DNA of 64,000 nucleotides from Gimesia chilikensis (GTDB lineage Bacteria; Planctomycetota; Planctomycetia; Planctomycetales; Planctomycetaceae), in NCBI RefSeq assembly GCF_007744075.1, contig NZ_CP036266.1, positions 4,015,748-4,079,747 on the forward strand, read 5' to 3'. The notes under the pieces are model-generated. The model had not been told where the DNA came from. It did no database searches and worked only from the letters and a program-made list of their open reading frames with translations. Made by a program: the position numbers and the translations under genes. Within the stretch, counting starts at the first letter, position 1. Every line of letters begins with the position of its first letter. Positions 32,401 to 41,119 of this stretch are shown piece after piece.

Positions 32401-34449
32401 GCCTCCCGTCTTGCGTTTGGGCAGCGTGATGTCGAACTTGCGTTCTCCCATGGGGCGCGGAATTGCATTTACCCGGGGTGAGATCATCTCATAGCCATCC
32501 TTGCGGACTGACAGATCCAGAGATTGCAGTGGAAGCGTTTCAAAGCGGTATCGCCCTTTAGCGTCGGTCTTCATGTACCCGCCGGAACGATTTGAACTGT
32601 CACCGGGTACCCGCGCGTCGATGCCCGCACCTGGAACCGGCTTGCCGGCTTCGTCGCGGACCGTTCCATACAAGGTAAACCCCGGCTTCAGTTTCACTGT
32701 GACTCGGGTCGTCTCTTCACCTGACAGATTAATCGTCTGCGTATTTTTCTCGTAACCTTTGGCCAGGACTTCAAACGTCCATTCTTCAGGAGTTAAGCCG
32801 TGAATCACCGCCGTGTCTGCCGCATTGGTAGCGTAGTCACTCTGCATATCGTGCCAGGGAAAATGCACGCGCGCCTCGGGAACGGGGCGCCCATCCGCTT
32901 CTTTCAGAACCTGCACTTCGAGGGTGTTGGCAGGTGCCAACTTGAGCTCAACCTCATCCCCTGGCTTGACCTTGAGGCCTTGATAACGTTGCTGGCGGGA
33001 GGCCATGTTTTTCCAGTAGGCGGCGATGCGGTTATTTCCCGGCAATACATGATCGAAATGAAATTTACCATGGTCATCGGTGCGGGTTGTGCGATGGTCG
33101 TACCTGCTCTTTGATTTGTTGTAGGTTCTCAAACGGACTTCCGCATTCTTTACCGGCTGGCCGGCTGGCGTCAGAACGATGCCTGTCAACTGCTGTCTGG
33201 CTTCCTGGGGAGGCGTTTTCTCTGCGGCGCGCGCCTGGGCTGTCGTAGCGATGGTCAGCCCCGCTGTGACCAGAGCAACTGTCGCGATGAAAACCAATAA
33301 CAGCGTTGACGCTTTGAGCCCGATTCGCTCTGAAAGCGGCCGTGCTGTATCAATCACGCGCTCAATGCGATCCTCTATTTCGGGCTTGCGGGTCATGCTG
33401 ACGCCCAGTTGCTGATAACGCCGACCGCTGGGTGTGACACGGCTGGACATTTCCAGCAGAATGCGTGCGTAATCAGTGCGTTCGCCGGCGTTGCCAATCA
33501 CGGCATCGTCGCACGCATGCTCCGCCAGGTCGGACAGGGTTCGCTGCAGTCTCCAGGAGACCGGATGGAACCAGTAAAAGATCGTCCCCAAGGCTGCCAG
33601 GAATGAAACGAGCGGGTCGCGTCGTCGAATGTGCTCTGCTTCATGGGAGAGCACCATGGCCAACAGCGATCGCTCCCACGTTTCCCAGTCTTCCGGGAGA
33701 ATAATGGTTGAGTTGACGATTCCCTGACAGAGGGGAACGTTCACTGCGGCTGACTGAACCACCCGCGCACTGCTCACCAGGCCCTGCACCTCGGCCGGCA
33801 ATTTCACCGGCTGACTGCGTCGCACCAGTCGTTGACAATACCAGACCGAACAGGCCAGGCGGAGCGCCAGTACCAGACTGCCTGCGAGGTAGATCAGAGC
33901 GAGGGTCACCACCAGCAGATCGCCTCCCGACAACAACGATGAAGGCGGCTGAGTACTGCCTGGAGGTTCGACTGCCGGAGTTTGTATCATGTCTGCCTGA
34001 CCTGCTGCACGTGGACCGACGGACGACTGCAGGGGGACCGGAGTTGCCCGTTTAGGCTCCAGGTCAGATAACGGGACTGACTGCGGCACCGATGCTGGCT
34101 GCTTTTCGACCGATGCAGGTACGACTGGTGCTGAAACAACTGGTGCCGTTGTGACGGGAGCTGTTGCCGGCTCAGACAGTTGAGAAAAAGATGATTCCCA
34201 CGACTCCATCCAGGCCAGCAACGGGAGTCTGGAAACGGGAATGGCCGGCGCCAGAAAAGAGAGCACAGGCATCCCCAGCATGGCGACCAGGCAGAACAAC
34301 CAGGCGCGATGACGCCAGGTCGCACTTTGCACGCGAGCGATAGCCAGCCCGGCCCAGACGAAGGCAGCCAGCAGTAAGACCTTGATGGAGAGAGTCAACA
34401 GCAACCCTGAAAGCCACCACGCAGATTCGATGAAGTTCGATGAAATCAT
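29467..34449 (-). CDS. M56 (BlaR1-like) metallopeptidase with carboxypeptidase-regulatory-like repeats
   Basis: 1660 residues. The N-terminal 360 residues form the BlaR1/MecR1-type membrane protease: helices at about 10-38, 48-68 and 178-200, and the zinc motif HEAEH at 269-273 with a downstream EHACDDAV. Another helix near 385-405 leads to a very long extracytoplasmic part. This holds about nine beta-sandwich repeats of the carboxypeptidase-regulatory/CnaB type, each opening with a G-x-V-x-D-x-x-G-K-P-V-P-G-A motif (for example DEAGKPVPGAG and TADGKPVPGVQ). A BlaI-like repressor gene lies 12 bases upstream. By analogy with BlaR1-BlaI, an outside signal would trigger repressor cleavage. The large tail replaces the penicillin-binding sensor, so the ligand is not a simple beta-lactam. 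Confidence 0.85.
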   Translation of the reverse strand: MISSNFIESAWWLSGLLLTLSIKVLLLAAFVWAGLAIARVQSATWRHRAWLFCLVAMLGMPVLSFLAPAIPVSRLPLLAWMESWESSFSQLSEPATAPVTTAPVVSAPVVPASVEKQPASVPQSVPLSDLEPKRATPVPLQSSVGPRAAGQADMIQTPAVEPPGSTQPPSSLLSGGDLLVVTLALIYLAGSLVLALRLACSVWYCQRLVRRSQPVKLPAEVQGLVSSARVVQSAAVNVPLCQGIVNSTIILPEDWETWERSLLAMVLSHEAEHIRRRDPLVSFLAALGTIFYWFHPVSWRLQRTLSDLAEHACDDAVIGNAGERTDYARILLEMSSRVTPSGRRYQQLGVSMTRKPEIEDRIERVIDTARPLSERIGLKASTLLLVFIATVALVTAGLTIATTAQARAAEKTPPQEARQQLTGIVLTPAGQPVKNAEVRLRTYNKSKSRYDHRTTRTDDHGKFHFDHVLPGNNRIAAYWKNMASRQQRYQGLKVKPGDEVELKLAPANTLEVQVLKEADGRPVPEARVHFPWHDMQSDYATNAADTAVIHGLTPEEWTFEVLAKGYEKNTQTINLSGEETTRVTVKLKPGFTLYGTVRDEAGKPVPGAGIDARVPGDSSNRSGGYMKTDAKGRYRFETLPLQSLDLSVRKDGYEMISPRVNAIPRPMGERKFDITLPKRKTGGAIRGTITDAQGHPIAGARLSNMGRSSTQTRETTSNAQGKYQLEDLCDLFGRYEIVVQADGFAPQQLLVTPGAPPSPATYHVTMQPGRTIAGKVVDSDGKPLKGVWISYEGPDGHELNMRRSTKTNAQGEFTFDSLTQLAPLTFVLSGYSTITNRDFPAEENKPVVVTMKSEGILRGKVVDDSTGKPVTDYKVQITFSPIRKPNDPQGILSGARVMNGERIVNARGEFELRKFVQGMPLQVTIRADGYQKEVHVRVLARAASGAPMEEYRLTPLDPAMLHTFAGKVVTADGKPVPGVQLRLIAASMRRTGGRNEFPFNWAMVQNGNLKSVAQVAQFLSATTNAEGQFEFKNVNSSPDIELAYWGGGVAQGRLPGLERFDKKQRTTIVIKTQATGSLRGKVNRQRFKTISHITLSGEDTFYNATLSADGTTYEIKDVSPGTYQIQIYAPEQERLIGDRTSRGSDVVFRLPVKISAGEEQTANLGMEIPPPIQEMPAAKSEEPKPTAPPLGDQAIPQDKVRLAGQVMTPAGKGIPGARLWLPTSLRKSIIETRADDQGRFSILVPRKVIAEDKIHFVGTLWGFAPGHQIGTANVYRQLRELSRDPVALILGPATNTAFEVRDIYGKPIAGVRVDPWSYKIITLGASNTVPEPIRQLIGGVTDVQGNVKLPTCNRELLYSLLSTGEGYGEQQNRLPSLEQAPGIVPIVLKPTGRVLGTLSAETPVDFSGCIVYVDSESRGINSSKGTAYMETDASGQFSIPELAEGRYRIYARFPDDNMKLRAVIPDVIEVVAGKTTRATIPFKPTITARGIIQTMEEKTPISGAWISVRQGGRLNSQNAFSDKEGVYTAELIPGEEVGVQLISKPREYADWIQLGRILISDQVPAAAKEFQLPTIELAPTFPLAGKLIDAYDRPVGGATILAGTRGKSYSRATSDAEGKFTLQFPKDFRPEEYSIVLKERSPGSVTAKVVSESPLVLQLP

Positions 34450-34461
34450 AGCCTGTGCTCC

Positions 34462-34881
34462 TCAAGTTCGGTCCGACTTTCCCGGATCCGTGGGCCTGGT
34501 TTGCTTCTCCTGTTGCGCGATCTTGGCTGCCAGTTCTTCCAGTTTCTCCGGAGAAATGACTTCCCGATCGACCATGCCGACCAGCAGGGCCTCGATCGAC
34601 CCGCCGCAAAAGCGTTCAATAATCGATCGCACCGCGTCGGCCGCAACGTTTTGCGAACGCTCCCGGGGTGCGTAGATATAAGTACGGCCCTCGACGCGAT
34701 GGCTGACATACCCTTTTGTTTCGAGGCGACGCAGAATCGTGCGTACGGTCGAGTCTTTCAGAGACTGGCTGGCTTCGAGTTGCTGGCGAACCTGATCGGC
34801 GGTCGCTTCCTGGAGATTCCAGACAATCGACATGACCTTGTTTTCCAGGTCGCTGAGTGGGGGCTTTTCTTTGGACGACAT
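34462..34881 (-). CDS. BlaI/MecI/CopY-family repressor
   Basis: 139 residues with the winged-helix N-terminus of BlaI (LSDLENKVMSIVWNLQEATADQV, then DSTVRTILRRLETKGYV) and a C-terminal dimerisation region containing FCGGSIEALL, typical of planctomycete members. It represses its own operon by binding TACA-N3-TGTA palindromes; such a site is present twice in the promoter directly upstream. The M56 protease gene follows after 12 bases and is the expected antagonist. Start: ATG after CAAGGAGTCCCGC. Confidence 0.93.
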   Translation of the reverse strand: MSSKEKPPLSDLENKVMSIVWNLQEATADQVRQQLEASQSLKDSTVRTILRRLETKGYVSHRVEGRTYIYAPRERSQNVAADAVRSIIERFCGGSIEALLVGMVDREVISPEKLEELAAKIAQQEKQTRPTDPGKSDRT

Positions 34882-34897
34882 GCGGGACTCCTTGTGC

Positions 34898-34945
34898 TAC
34901 AACATGTAACACATACTCTTTAGTGTTACATGTTGTAACTGTCAA
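34898..34945 (-). promoter_or_regulatory. Promoter with paired BlaI-type operators
   Basis: Reading on the minus strand, TTGACA (34945-34940) and TAAAGA (34922-34917) are 17 bases apart. The whole spacer contains GTTACAACATGTAACAC, a TACAACATGTA operator (34937-34923). Its inverted copy, GTGTTACATGTTGTA, lies at 34912-34898 over the predicted start of transcription. The two 15-base halves form a perfect inverted repeat around a 10-base centre. Bound repressor would block both RNA polymerase binding and clearance. Confidence 0.85.
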
Positions 34946-35117
34946 CAGCATTCCTGACATAATGTTCAACTCGCCGTGATTCATTCCCTGTGGAAAACGC
35001 AATTCGCAAGGCACAGCGATCTCTTGAAAGCGAACAAAGACATCTTGACTTTTTATTTCCAGGTTGTTCAAATCCACTCAAAGACAGTTCGTCTTCTTGG
35101 ATATCAGGAGGAGTGGA

Positions 35118-35516
35118 ATGCGACCGAAGCAATATCATGTGACGGATACCGAGCTGCTGGTCTTACAGGTTCTGTGGGATCGTGGTGAGGCGACGACGCG
35201 CGAAGTTTGTGATGAAATCTATCCGGACGGCTCGACTTCGCAATATTACACAGTCCAGAAATTACTGGAGCGACTCGAAAAGCGGAACTGCGTGCAACGC
35301 GACCGGAGTCAACGCGTGCATGTCTTCACAGCCGCCATTGACCGAGAAACTTTGATTCAGGAACGCCTGCGGGGACTGTCAGATACTTTGTGTGGCGGAT
35401 CCATCATTCCAATGCTGACCGGCTTGATCCAGATGCGTCGCTGGACCGCTTCCGAGCAGGAGGAACTGCGCGATCTGCTGGATCAGGTGGCCCCCCGTCA
35501 GTCCCCCAACGACTAA
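35118..35516 (+). CDS. Second BlaI/MecI/CopY-family repressor
   Basis: 132 residues from the ATG at 35118, preceded by CAGGAGGAG. The winged-helix motif (VTDTELLVLQVLWDRGEATT, then YYTVQKLLERLEKRNCV) and the C-terminal LCGGSIIPML segment match the first repressor (34462-34881), to which it is clearly paralogous. It faces the other way and is followed after 53 bases by its own M56 partner. I see no TACA-N3-TGTA palindrome close to its start, so its operator differs or is shared with the divergent promoter. Confidence 0.9.
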   Translation: MRPKQYHVTDTELLVLQVLWDRGEATTREVCDEIYPDGSTSQYYTVQKLLERLEKRNCVQRDRSQRVHVFTAAIDRETLIQERLRGLSDTLCGGSIIPMLTGLIQMRRWTASEQEELRDLLDQVAPRQSPND

Positions 35517-35569
35517 TTCCGCCTTGCAGCGTACCTGGACACAGGAAGTTTGTATCAAGGAGTTATCAG

Positions 35570-38500
35570 ATGTGGTTCGAGTCAGCTACCCAGGTTATTC
35601 TGAGCATTTTGACAGTCGCTGCCGTTCTGTGCCTGATCGCAGAATTATTCAGCCGCATGACTCGGCAACGCTGGCCTGCGATCGAACATGCACTCTGGAT
35701 GGTCGTCCTGCTCAGGCTGGTCATCCCCCCCTTTCTGCCGCTGGGGGTTCCCGGATTTCCCTCTGCGAGCATGACACCGTCTCAGTCAGCTATCCCGAAC
35801 ATTTCCATCGCGAATACCAGTCCCGCTGACTATCCAACCGACATCAAACCTGGAGAGGCTGAAATCCGACAGCTGGAGGATGCTGAGCGTTTTCCTGATC
35901 CTGGAGCCGCGAATACACAGGTAGCTTCCGCTGACACAGTTGCATCGGCCAGTAAACCGGAGAGTAAACCTCCGCTTGTGAAACAGCAGGCGAAGTTATC
36001 TACTGCACAGCCCCCCGCGCTACGTTCCTCTGCCGCTATGCCTGGTCAGACTCAACCTGCTGCAGGCGCGACTACTGTGCATCCCCGGGATGCTGCTCTC
36101 TGGAATGCGTCTCCCATTGCCTGGAGTTTATGCGTCCTCTGGGCAGTTGGTTCTCTGATCGTGCTGCTCAGAGCCCTGCTCTCCATTCGGGCTTTTACGA
36201 AACTGCTCCCCCTTTCAGAGCCTGTCACTCCGGAAATTCAGTCTGCTGTGGAAGCGATTGCCGCCCGCACCGGTCTGCGAAAGGTGCCGACCGTCCGGAT
36301 GCTGCAAGCCACGGTCCCGCCCCTGGTCTGGTCGGGAATCTGGCGAGTCCAGGTCGTTTTACCTGCAGAGCTTTCGGTTCTGCAGGAATCAACAACCCGC
36401 AACCTGCTGCTGGCCCATGAGTTTTCCCATCTCCGCAGACGTGATTATCTCATCCGCTGGCTGGAACTGGCTGCGACCGTGATCTGGTGGTGGTGTCCGC
36501 TGGTCTGGTTGACCCGTTCCCGTCTCCGCGCCGCCGAGGAGACGGCCTGCGATGCCCAGGTACTCACACTCTGGCCTGAGAGTGCTGAGGAATATACCCG
36601 CGCCATTGTAGAAACGGCTGGATTTGTGGCTCAGGCACAGTTTCAGACCCAGTTGGCAACCGGCGGTACGGGTTCCATTCGGCAACTGAAATCCCGCTTG
36701 CGACTGATCGAATCCCGGCGTCTGCGCTCCCACTCAGCCTTTGCCAGGACTTCGCTGATCCTGGTCCTGGCGGCGCTGAGCAGTCCGCTGCTGCTGGTGG
36801 GCAGAACGGTCAGCCAGACGCCCCCACCTCAAACCGCGCAAACAAATCCGGACGAGCCCTCCCGACAATCTTCTGCTGCGGACTCCAACTCATCAGCGAA
36901 AACTGTCCCACCAGTCACCCCGGAATTGCGCGGGGCACCCCACACCGCTTTACCGCCGGAGTGTCGGCCCAGTTACAACTCTTATGCAGTTCTTTCGCCT
37001 GATGGTCTACAGATTGCCTTTACAGGCAGATCTACCGGCCCGAATGGTAAGACCAAATACGGGTTGTTCTGTTTTGACAGATCGACCAGGAGAACCCGTT
37101 GCCTGATCGAGAATCGACTGAATACCAGGGCTGCCTGGTCTCCGGATTCGAAAAAGCTGGCCATTGGTAATTCTTCCGGCAAGAGTATTCGCTTTCCACT
37201 GCTTGTGGTTGATGTGCAGACAGGAGACATTGATGAAACCGGGGCCCAAGGTGCAGGCGCTGCCTGGTCGCCTGACGGTCGGTATATTGCTGTCTCCACT
37301 CAATTTACCAGAGGGAGTTCCTGGGTGGGGGGCATCCCCGCCGACGGTCGGATTGGCATCTGGGACACGCAAACCCGTGAAATGAACTATGTCAGTCCCC
37401 CCGGGATCAACCAGTCTGACCGCGATCTGAGATATCTGTTCGTCACCGGAGGCGTGCATCCCATCTGGTCAGACAATGGAGAATGGATTTCCTGGACTCA
37501 ACTCACGCATGATCCTCTGCCCGGCAGTGATCACAACAGGAAAGCCGAAATCTGGGCTGCTCGTATCAATGGAACTTCGTTACAGCGGGTTTTCAAAAAA
37601 TCGCGGTCTGCGACGTGGTTACCTCACCGGCTGATTCTGAAAGATGAGAAAACGGATCAGCATGCAGCTGTCCAGGAGTCGGAAAGCACTGTTTCGAAAG
37701 ACTGGCCTGCCCTGCCCCTTGAACTTCGGAAAATGCTGACGGAGCAGAAAGCCGCTTCCCGGAGAGTCGCTGAATTCAATCCGGAAGTCGTCCTCAAAGC
37801 CAACCGTCTCTGGCAGAACCCGGAACTGGGCGGGGTCCAGTCCATCGAGTTCATGCATCGGATGTCCCCCGAACGACTCGATGAACGATTTCAATGGGAT
37901 CAGGCAGGAACATTCCAGGTAGAAGTTGTCAACCGTGAGGATCGTTCTGATGTTTATGGAACTGGCTGGACGGTGATTAAACTTCCCGACGGTTCATCCT
38001 TTATGGCTGCGAACGCGCAGGCCTATCCGCGGTATCGCTCGGCTGAAGAGATCATGCAAGAACAACGTTTCAACAAGCTCTCCGCCCGGGAACTGGTGCG
38101 ACGTGATATGCTGAGGCATCTCTCCGGTACCCGTTTGAATTTCACGGCGATCGACTGGGGGCGGAACCCGAATGATTATATCGTTGCCGATTATCAACAG
38201 GACGACAAGCACCGTTTGATCGATGTCCGGCCGGTCCCTTATGCTCGCCGACGGGCGAAGCTTAATGCGGGTGCCATGTTTGAGACAACCTCCTGGGCTT
38301 ACATGCATGACGTGGCTGCGACCCGGTCTCTGTTGACCATCGATGACCGGAACCGCATCGTTCGCGAAGTCGCCTTTATTGATGAAAATGTGGTTGCAGA
38401 AATCGATCTGACAGACTGGATCACCACAGATACAGGTCAGCAGGCCCCCCGGCAGATTAAGATCAACTTTCCCGAAGAAGGTTTTCACGTCGACCAGCGT

Positions 38501-40858
38501 TTTCAAGTCACACCGGAGGGGCTCTGGATCTTAACCAGCGGCACTTCCCATTTTCCGGGGAAGCCCGCGCAGAAAGAAGAAATCGTTGATTTGAAAATCA
38601 ACGCCGGGTCCAAAGCGTTGCAGGCTGCGGTGCAACAGGCACGCAAGCGACATCAGGAGATGACAGCCAGGACGGAATCCAAAAACAAGGTGGCGCTGCG
38701 AGGGCTGACCCCCTTCGAACTGGGTGCGACGTATACGTTCCAAGGAACACCGGATTCAGAACAGAGTCAATTCCGGCCGGTGTCGCTCAAATGGATGCCG
38801 GTGAACAAGTCGCTCAGCAAACCGGGCGAATGGACGGGGGCTGTGACGGCCCCGACTGTGGAACTCAGTTTTCCGTCTCTGAACCACAACACGCTCGACA
38901 GTGACACCAATTTAATGCTGGTGCTGTATGACGAAGATAAGCTCCCCTTGTATTCAGCGACGGTTCCCGAATCAGCCGTGATTGCCAGCAACCGCCCTGC
39001 CGATCAGGTATTGAAGCCAATTCTGGATCAACAGAAACTCTGGCTACATTCTCAAGAGACGCCGCTCCCCAAGGCCACATACCAGTTTTGTTACAAAAAC
39101 GAACAAGGACCGCGGGAACTCCCCAGTGACAACCCGATGATCGGACGTGGCATTGCATTGACACTGGCACTGGACAGTCTCCGCAGTCATCCTGAGCGCT
39201 GGAAAATACCAATCCAGTTTTCTGCGAACTGGAACGGTCGCCCGGTGAAGGTACTGGGCTTGAACGGCCCTCAATTTGAACACAGGTTTGGTTCAGGTCT
39301 CGCTTATCAATCCGGCCGTGCTTCCTATCAAGGAGGGTATTTCAAAACAACGGGCAGAGACCTGGTCCTGGTCGTCGACGCTGAAACCGGCTTTCCCCTG
39401 GTGGAACGGTCTGCTGGCATGGAAATTCAGTTCCGGGACTACGTGGAAGCCGCTCCGGGACAGTTTGTCCCCCTGCGGATCCTCTGTAAGATCGCAGATT
39501 CCGGGTTGGACCTGCGTTTTCAGGTGCTCGACGGAAAACTATGGCTGTTTGATCGGGAAGCAAACCAGGACAATCAGTCTGACGTCTTTGTCAGCGATAT
39601 TTTGATCGACGGTCAGGTCCCTCAGCAGGTGGTGCAATCTCAAGCCCCCGATTCGACCAGAAAACTCCCCTGGTTCCCCTGGGACGAACTGACAGCACGA
39701 GCGCCAATTCAGACGGGAGACCAGCTTTCCGCCTCCATCGCCACTTATACGAAGCCCTGGACTCACCCCTCATGGACCACCCTGGGGGATGTTCGTGTGG
39801 AATCGGCACCAGACAACACGCAGTTAATGCGCTGCAGCCTGCGGTCGTATCCGTCACTGGGAATTGCCCGCTACTGGACGTTGACAAGGTTTTCCGGGGA
39901 AACAGCTGAGCCACTGACGTGCGCTGAGACCCTGGTCAAAAGGGAACAGCGTGAGGTCGCAGTCGTTCCCTTTCAACTTGATCAGACGAGCCTTGTGCCC
40001 CCGCCCGTCTTCGATGCTGCTTCACCAGACAGACGCGGGGCCCTGGGAGGATCGGCATCATCGGAAACGCGGGTGAGGTCATTTTCTATTCACCGCGATC
40101 AGCAACAACGGGCAGTCATCACACCAGAGATCCTGAGCACAACCTATTACACGGGACAGACGGTCCGCATCACCGGCGTACTGCTACGCGATGGGACCGT
40201 GGTAGCTTCAGGTACCAGTTCAGATTCATTCCGCACATACCAAACTCCCGTCAGCTCCCAGCAGTCTCGGATTCTTTTGCAGAATTCCGACCGCCAGACA
40301 GGCACGTCGCTCCTGCTGGGCCACCGCTCGGTCGTAACCAGTGCGCCCGTGGGGAGTACATGGGGAATGTTTACTGGCTTCCATTTCCAGGATTTCCCAC
40401 CAGAGGATTTACTTGCAAGTCGATATGCAGAAATCAGGGAGATTGGTCTGCAGGGCATTTACTTTAAACACGTGAGAGAAATCGAACGACAATTCCGGCG
40501 GGACGGACACAGCCAGAGGCTTCACAGAGAAATGAAAAACTACCGGGATGGGCTGCAGCAGATTCTCAGCGGCAAGCAGGACGATGTTCCGGCTGCGATT
40601 GCACTGGCCTGTCGACTGGCCGGGTTTTCCGAGAGTACAGCCTTCCAGGCACCACTGCAAGGCCTGCTGCATGATCCATCACAAAACGTGCGGGATTCTG
40701 CTGCCATCGGACTTGGATTGCTGGGCCAGGCAGATGCGATCGACCGATTGCGAGAGCTGGCTGCCCAACCGGAACCTGACCAGGAAACGGTGACAGACCA
40801 ATTAGAGCGTTATACCAGGCAACATGCCACGTGGGCCTTAAAACGCTGCGGAAAATAA
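35570..40858 (+). CDS. M56 metallopeptidase with beta-propeller-like and C-terminal repeat regions
   Basis: 1762 residues from the ATG at 35570 (AAGGAG at good spacing); the longer open frame upstream overlaps the repressor gene and is not protein-like. M56 domain: membrane helices at 8-28, 40-58 and 182-205, zinc motif HEFSH at 283-287 and AAEETACDAQ downstream. After another helix near 435-455 come TolB/PD40-like repeats (AVLSPDGLQIAFTG, AAWSPDSKKLAIGN, AAWSPDGRYIAVST). About 900 residues of unclassified mostly beta sequence follow, and the last 70 residues look like HEAT-type helices. With the preceding repressor it forms a BlaI/BlaR-like signalling pair with a different sensor from the neighbouring one. 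Confidence 0.8.
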   Translation: MWFESATQVILSILTVAAVLCLIAELFSRMTRQRWPAIEHALWMVVLLRLVIPPFLPLGVPGFPSASMTPSQSAIPNISIANTSPADYPTDIKPGEAEIRQLEDAERFPDPGAANTQVASADTVASASKPESKPPLVKQQAKLSTAQPPALRSSAAMPGQTQPAAGATTVHPRDAALWNASPIAWSLCVLWAVGSLIVLLRALLSIRAFTKLLPLSEPVTPEIQSAVEAIAARTGLRKVPTVRMLQATVPPLVWSGIWRVQVVLPAELSVLQESTTRNLLLAHEFSHLRRRDYLIRWLELAATVIWWWCPLVWLTRSRLRAAEETACDAQVLTLWPESAEEYTRAIVETAGFVAQAQFQTQLATGGTGSIRQLKSRLRLIESRRLRSHSAFARTSLILVLAALSSPLLLVGRTVSQTPPPQTAQTNPDEPSRQSSAADSNSSAKTVPPVTPELRGAPHTALPPECRPSYNSYAVLSPDGLQIAFTGRSTGPNGKTKYGLFCFDRSTRRTRCLIENRLNTRAAWSPDSKKLAIGNSSGKSIRFPLLVVDVQTGDIDETGAQGAGAAWSPDGRYIAVSTQFTRGSSWVGGIPADGRIGIWDTQTREMNYVSPPGINQSDRDLRYLFVTGGVHPIWSDNGEWISWTQLTHDPLPGSDHNRKAEIWAARINGTSLQRVFKKSRSATWLPHRLILKDEKTDQHAAVQESESTVSKDWPALPLELRKMLTEQKAASRRVAEFNPEVVLKANRLWQNPELGGVQSIEFMHRMSPERLDERFQWDQAGTFQVEVVNREDRSDVYGTGWTVIKLPDGSSFMAANAQAYPRYRSAEEIMQEQRFNKLSARELVRRDMLRHLSGTRLNFTAIDWGRNPNDYIVADYQQDDKHRLIDVRPVPYARRRAKLNAGAMFETTSWAYMHDVAATRSLLTIDDRNRIVREVAFIDENVVAEIDLTDWITTDTGQQAPRQIKINFPEEGFHVDQRFQVTPEGLWILTSGTSHFPGKPAQKEEIVDLKINAGSKALQAAVQQARKRHQEMTARTESKNKVALRGLTPFELGATYTFQGTPDSEQSQFRPVSLKWMPVNKSLSKPGEWTGAVTAPTVELSFPSLNHNTLDSDTNLMLVLYDEDKLPLYSATVPESAVIASNRPADQVLKPILDQQKLWLHSQETPLPKATYQFCYKNEQGPRELPSDNPMIGRGIALTLALDSLRSHPERWKIPIQFSANWNGRPVKVLGLNGPQFEHRFGSGLAYQSGRASYQGGYFKTTGRDLVLVVDAETGFPLVERSAGMEIQFRDYVEAAPGQFVPLRILCKIADSGLDLRFQVLDGKLWLFDREANQDNQSDVFVSDILIDGQVPQQVVQSQAPDSTRKLPWFPWDELTARAPIQTGDQLSASIATYTKPWTHPSWTTLGDVRVESAPDNTQLMRCSLRSYPSLGIARYWTLTRFSGETAEPLTCAETLVKREQREVAVVPFQLDQTSLVPPPVFDAASPDRRGALGGSASSETRVRSFSIHRDQQQRAVITPEILSTTYYTGQTVRITGVLLRDGTVVASGTSSDSFRTYQTPVSSQQSRILLQNSDRQTGTSLLLGHRSVVTSAPVGSTWGMFTGFHFQDFPPEDLLASRYAEIREIGLQGIYFKHVREIERQFRRDGHSQRLHREMKNYRDGLQQILSGKQDDVPAAIALACRLAGFSESTAFQAPLQGLLHDPSQNVRDSAAIGLGLLGQADAIDRLRELAAQPEPDQETVTDQLERYTRQHATWALKRCGK

Positions 40859-41119
40859 CTAATTCTCATAGCAGAAGATGATGTGTTTTCTCCCAAATGT
40901 GAGTTATGACTAGTTTGATAATCACTTTTGAAATTGGCCCGATACGCGGACGCTGAAAAATCCCGAGTAACCTGAAGTTACCCAATATTACCTCAGAGAG
41001 CCTCACAGGTGGCTGGGCTGTTAAGGACTGCCCACACCGCAGAAAGTATTTGACTGTTGCTGCACAGTTGGCAAAATAGACAACACCTTTTCAGTAATAA
41101 TTGTAACGGTGTTAGTATT

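Noticed and set aside
35390-35569. An extended N-terminus of the second M56 protein
   Set aside because: The extra 60 codons overlap the repressor gene and are not hydrophobic or conserved; the ATG at 35570 has AAGGAG and starts a membrane helix.
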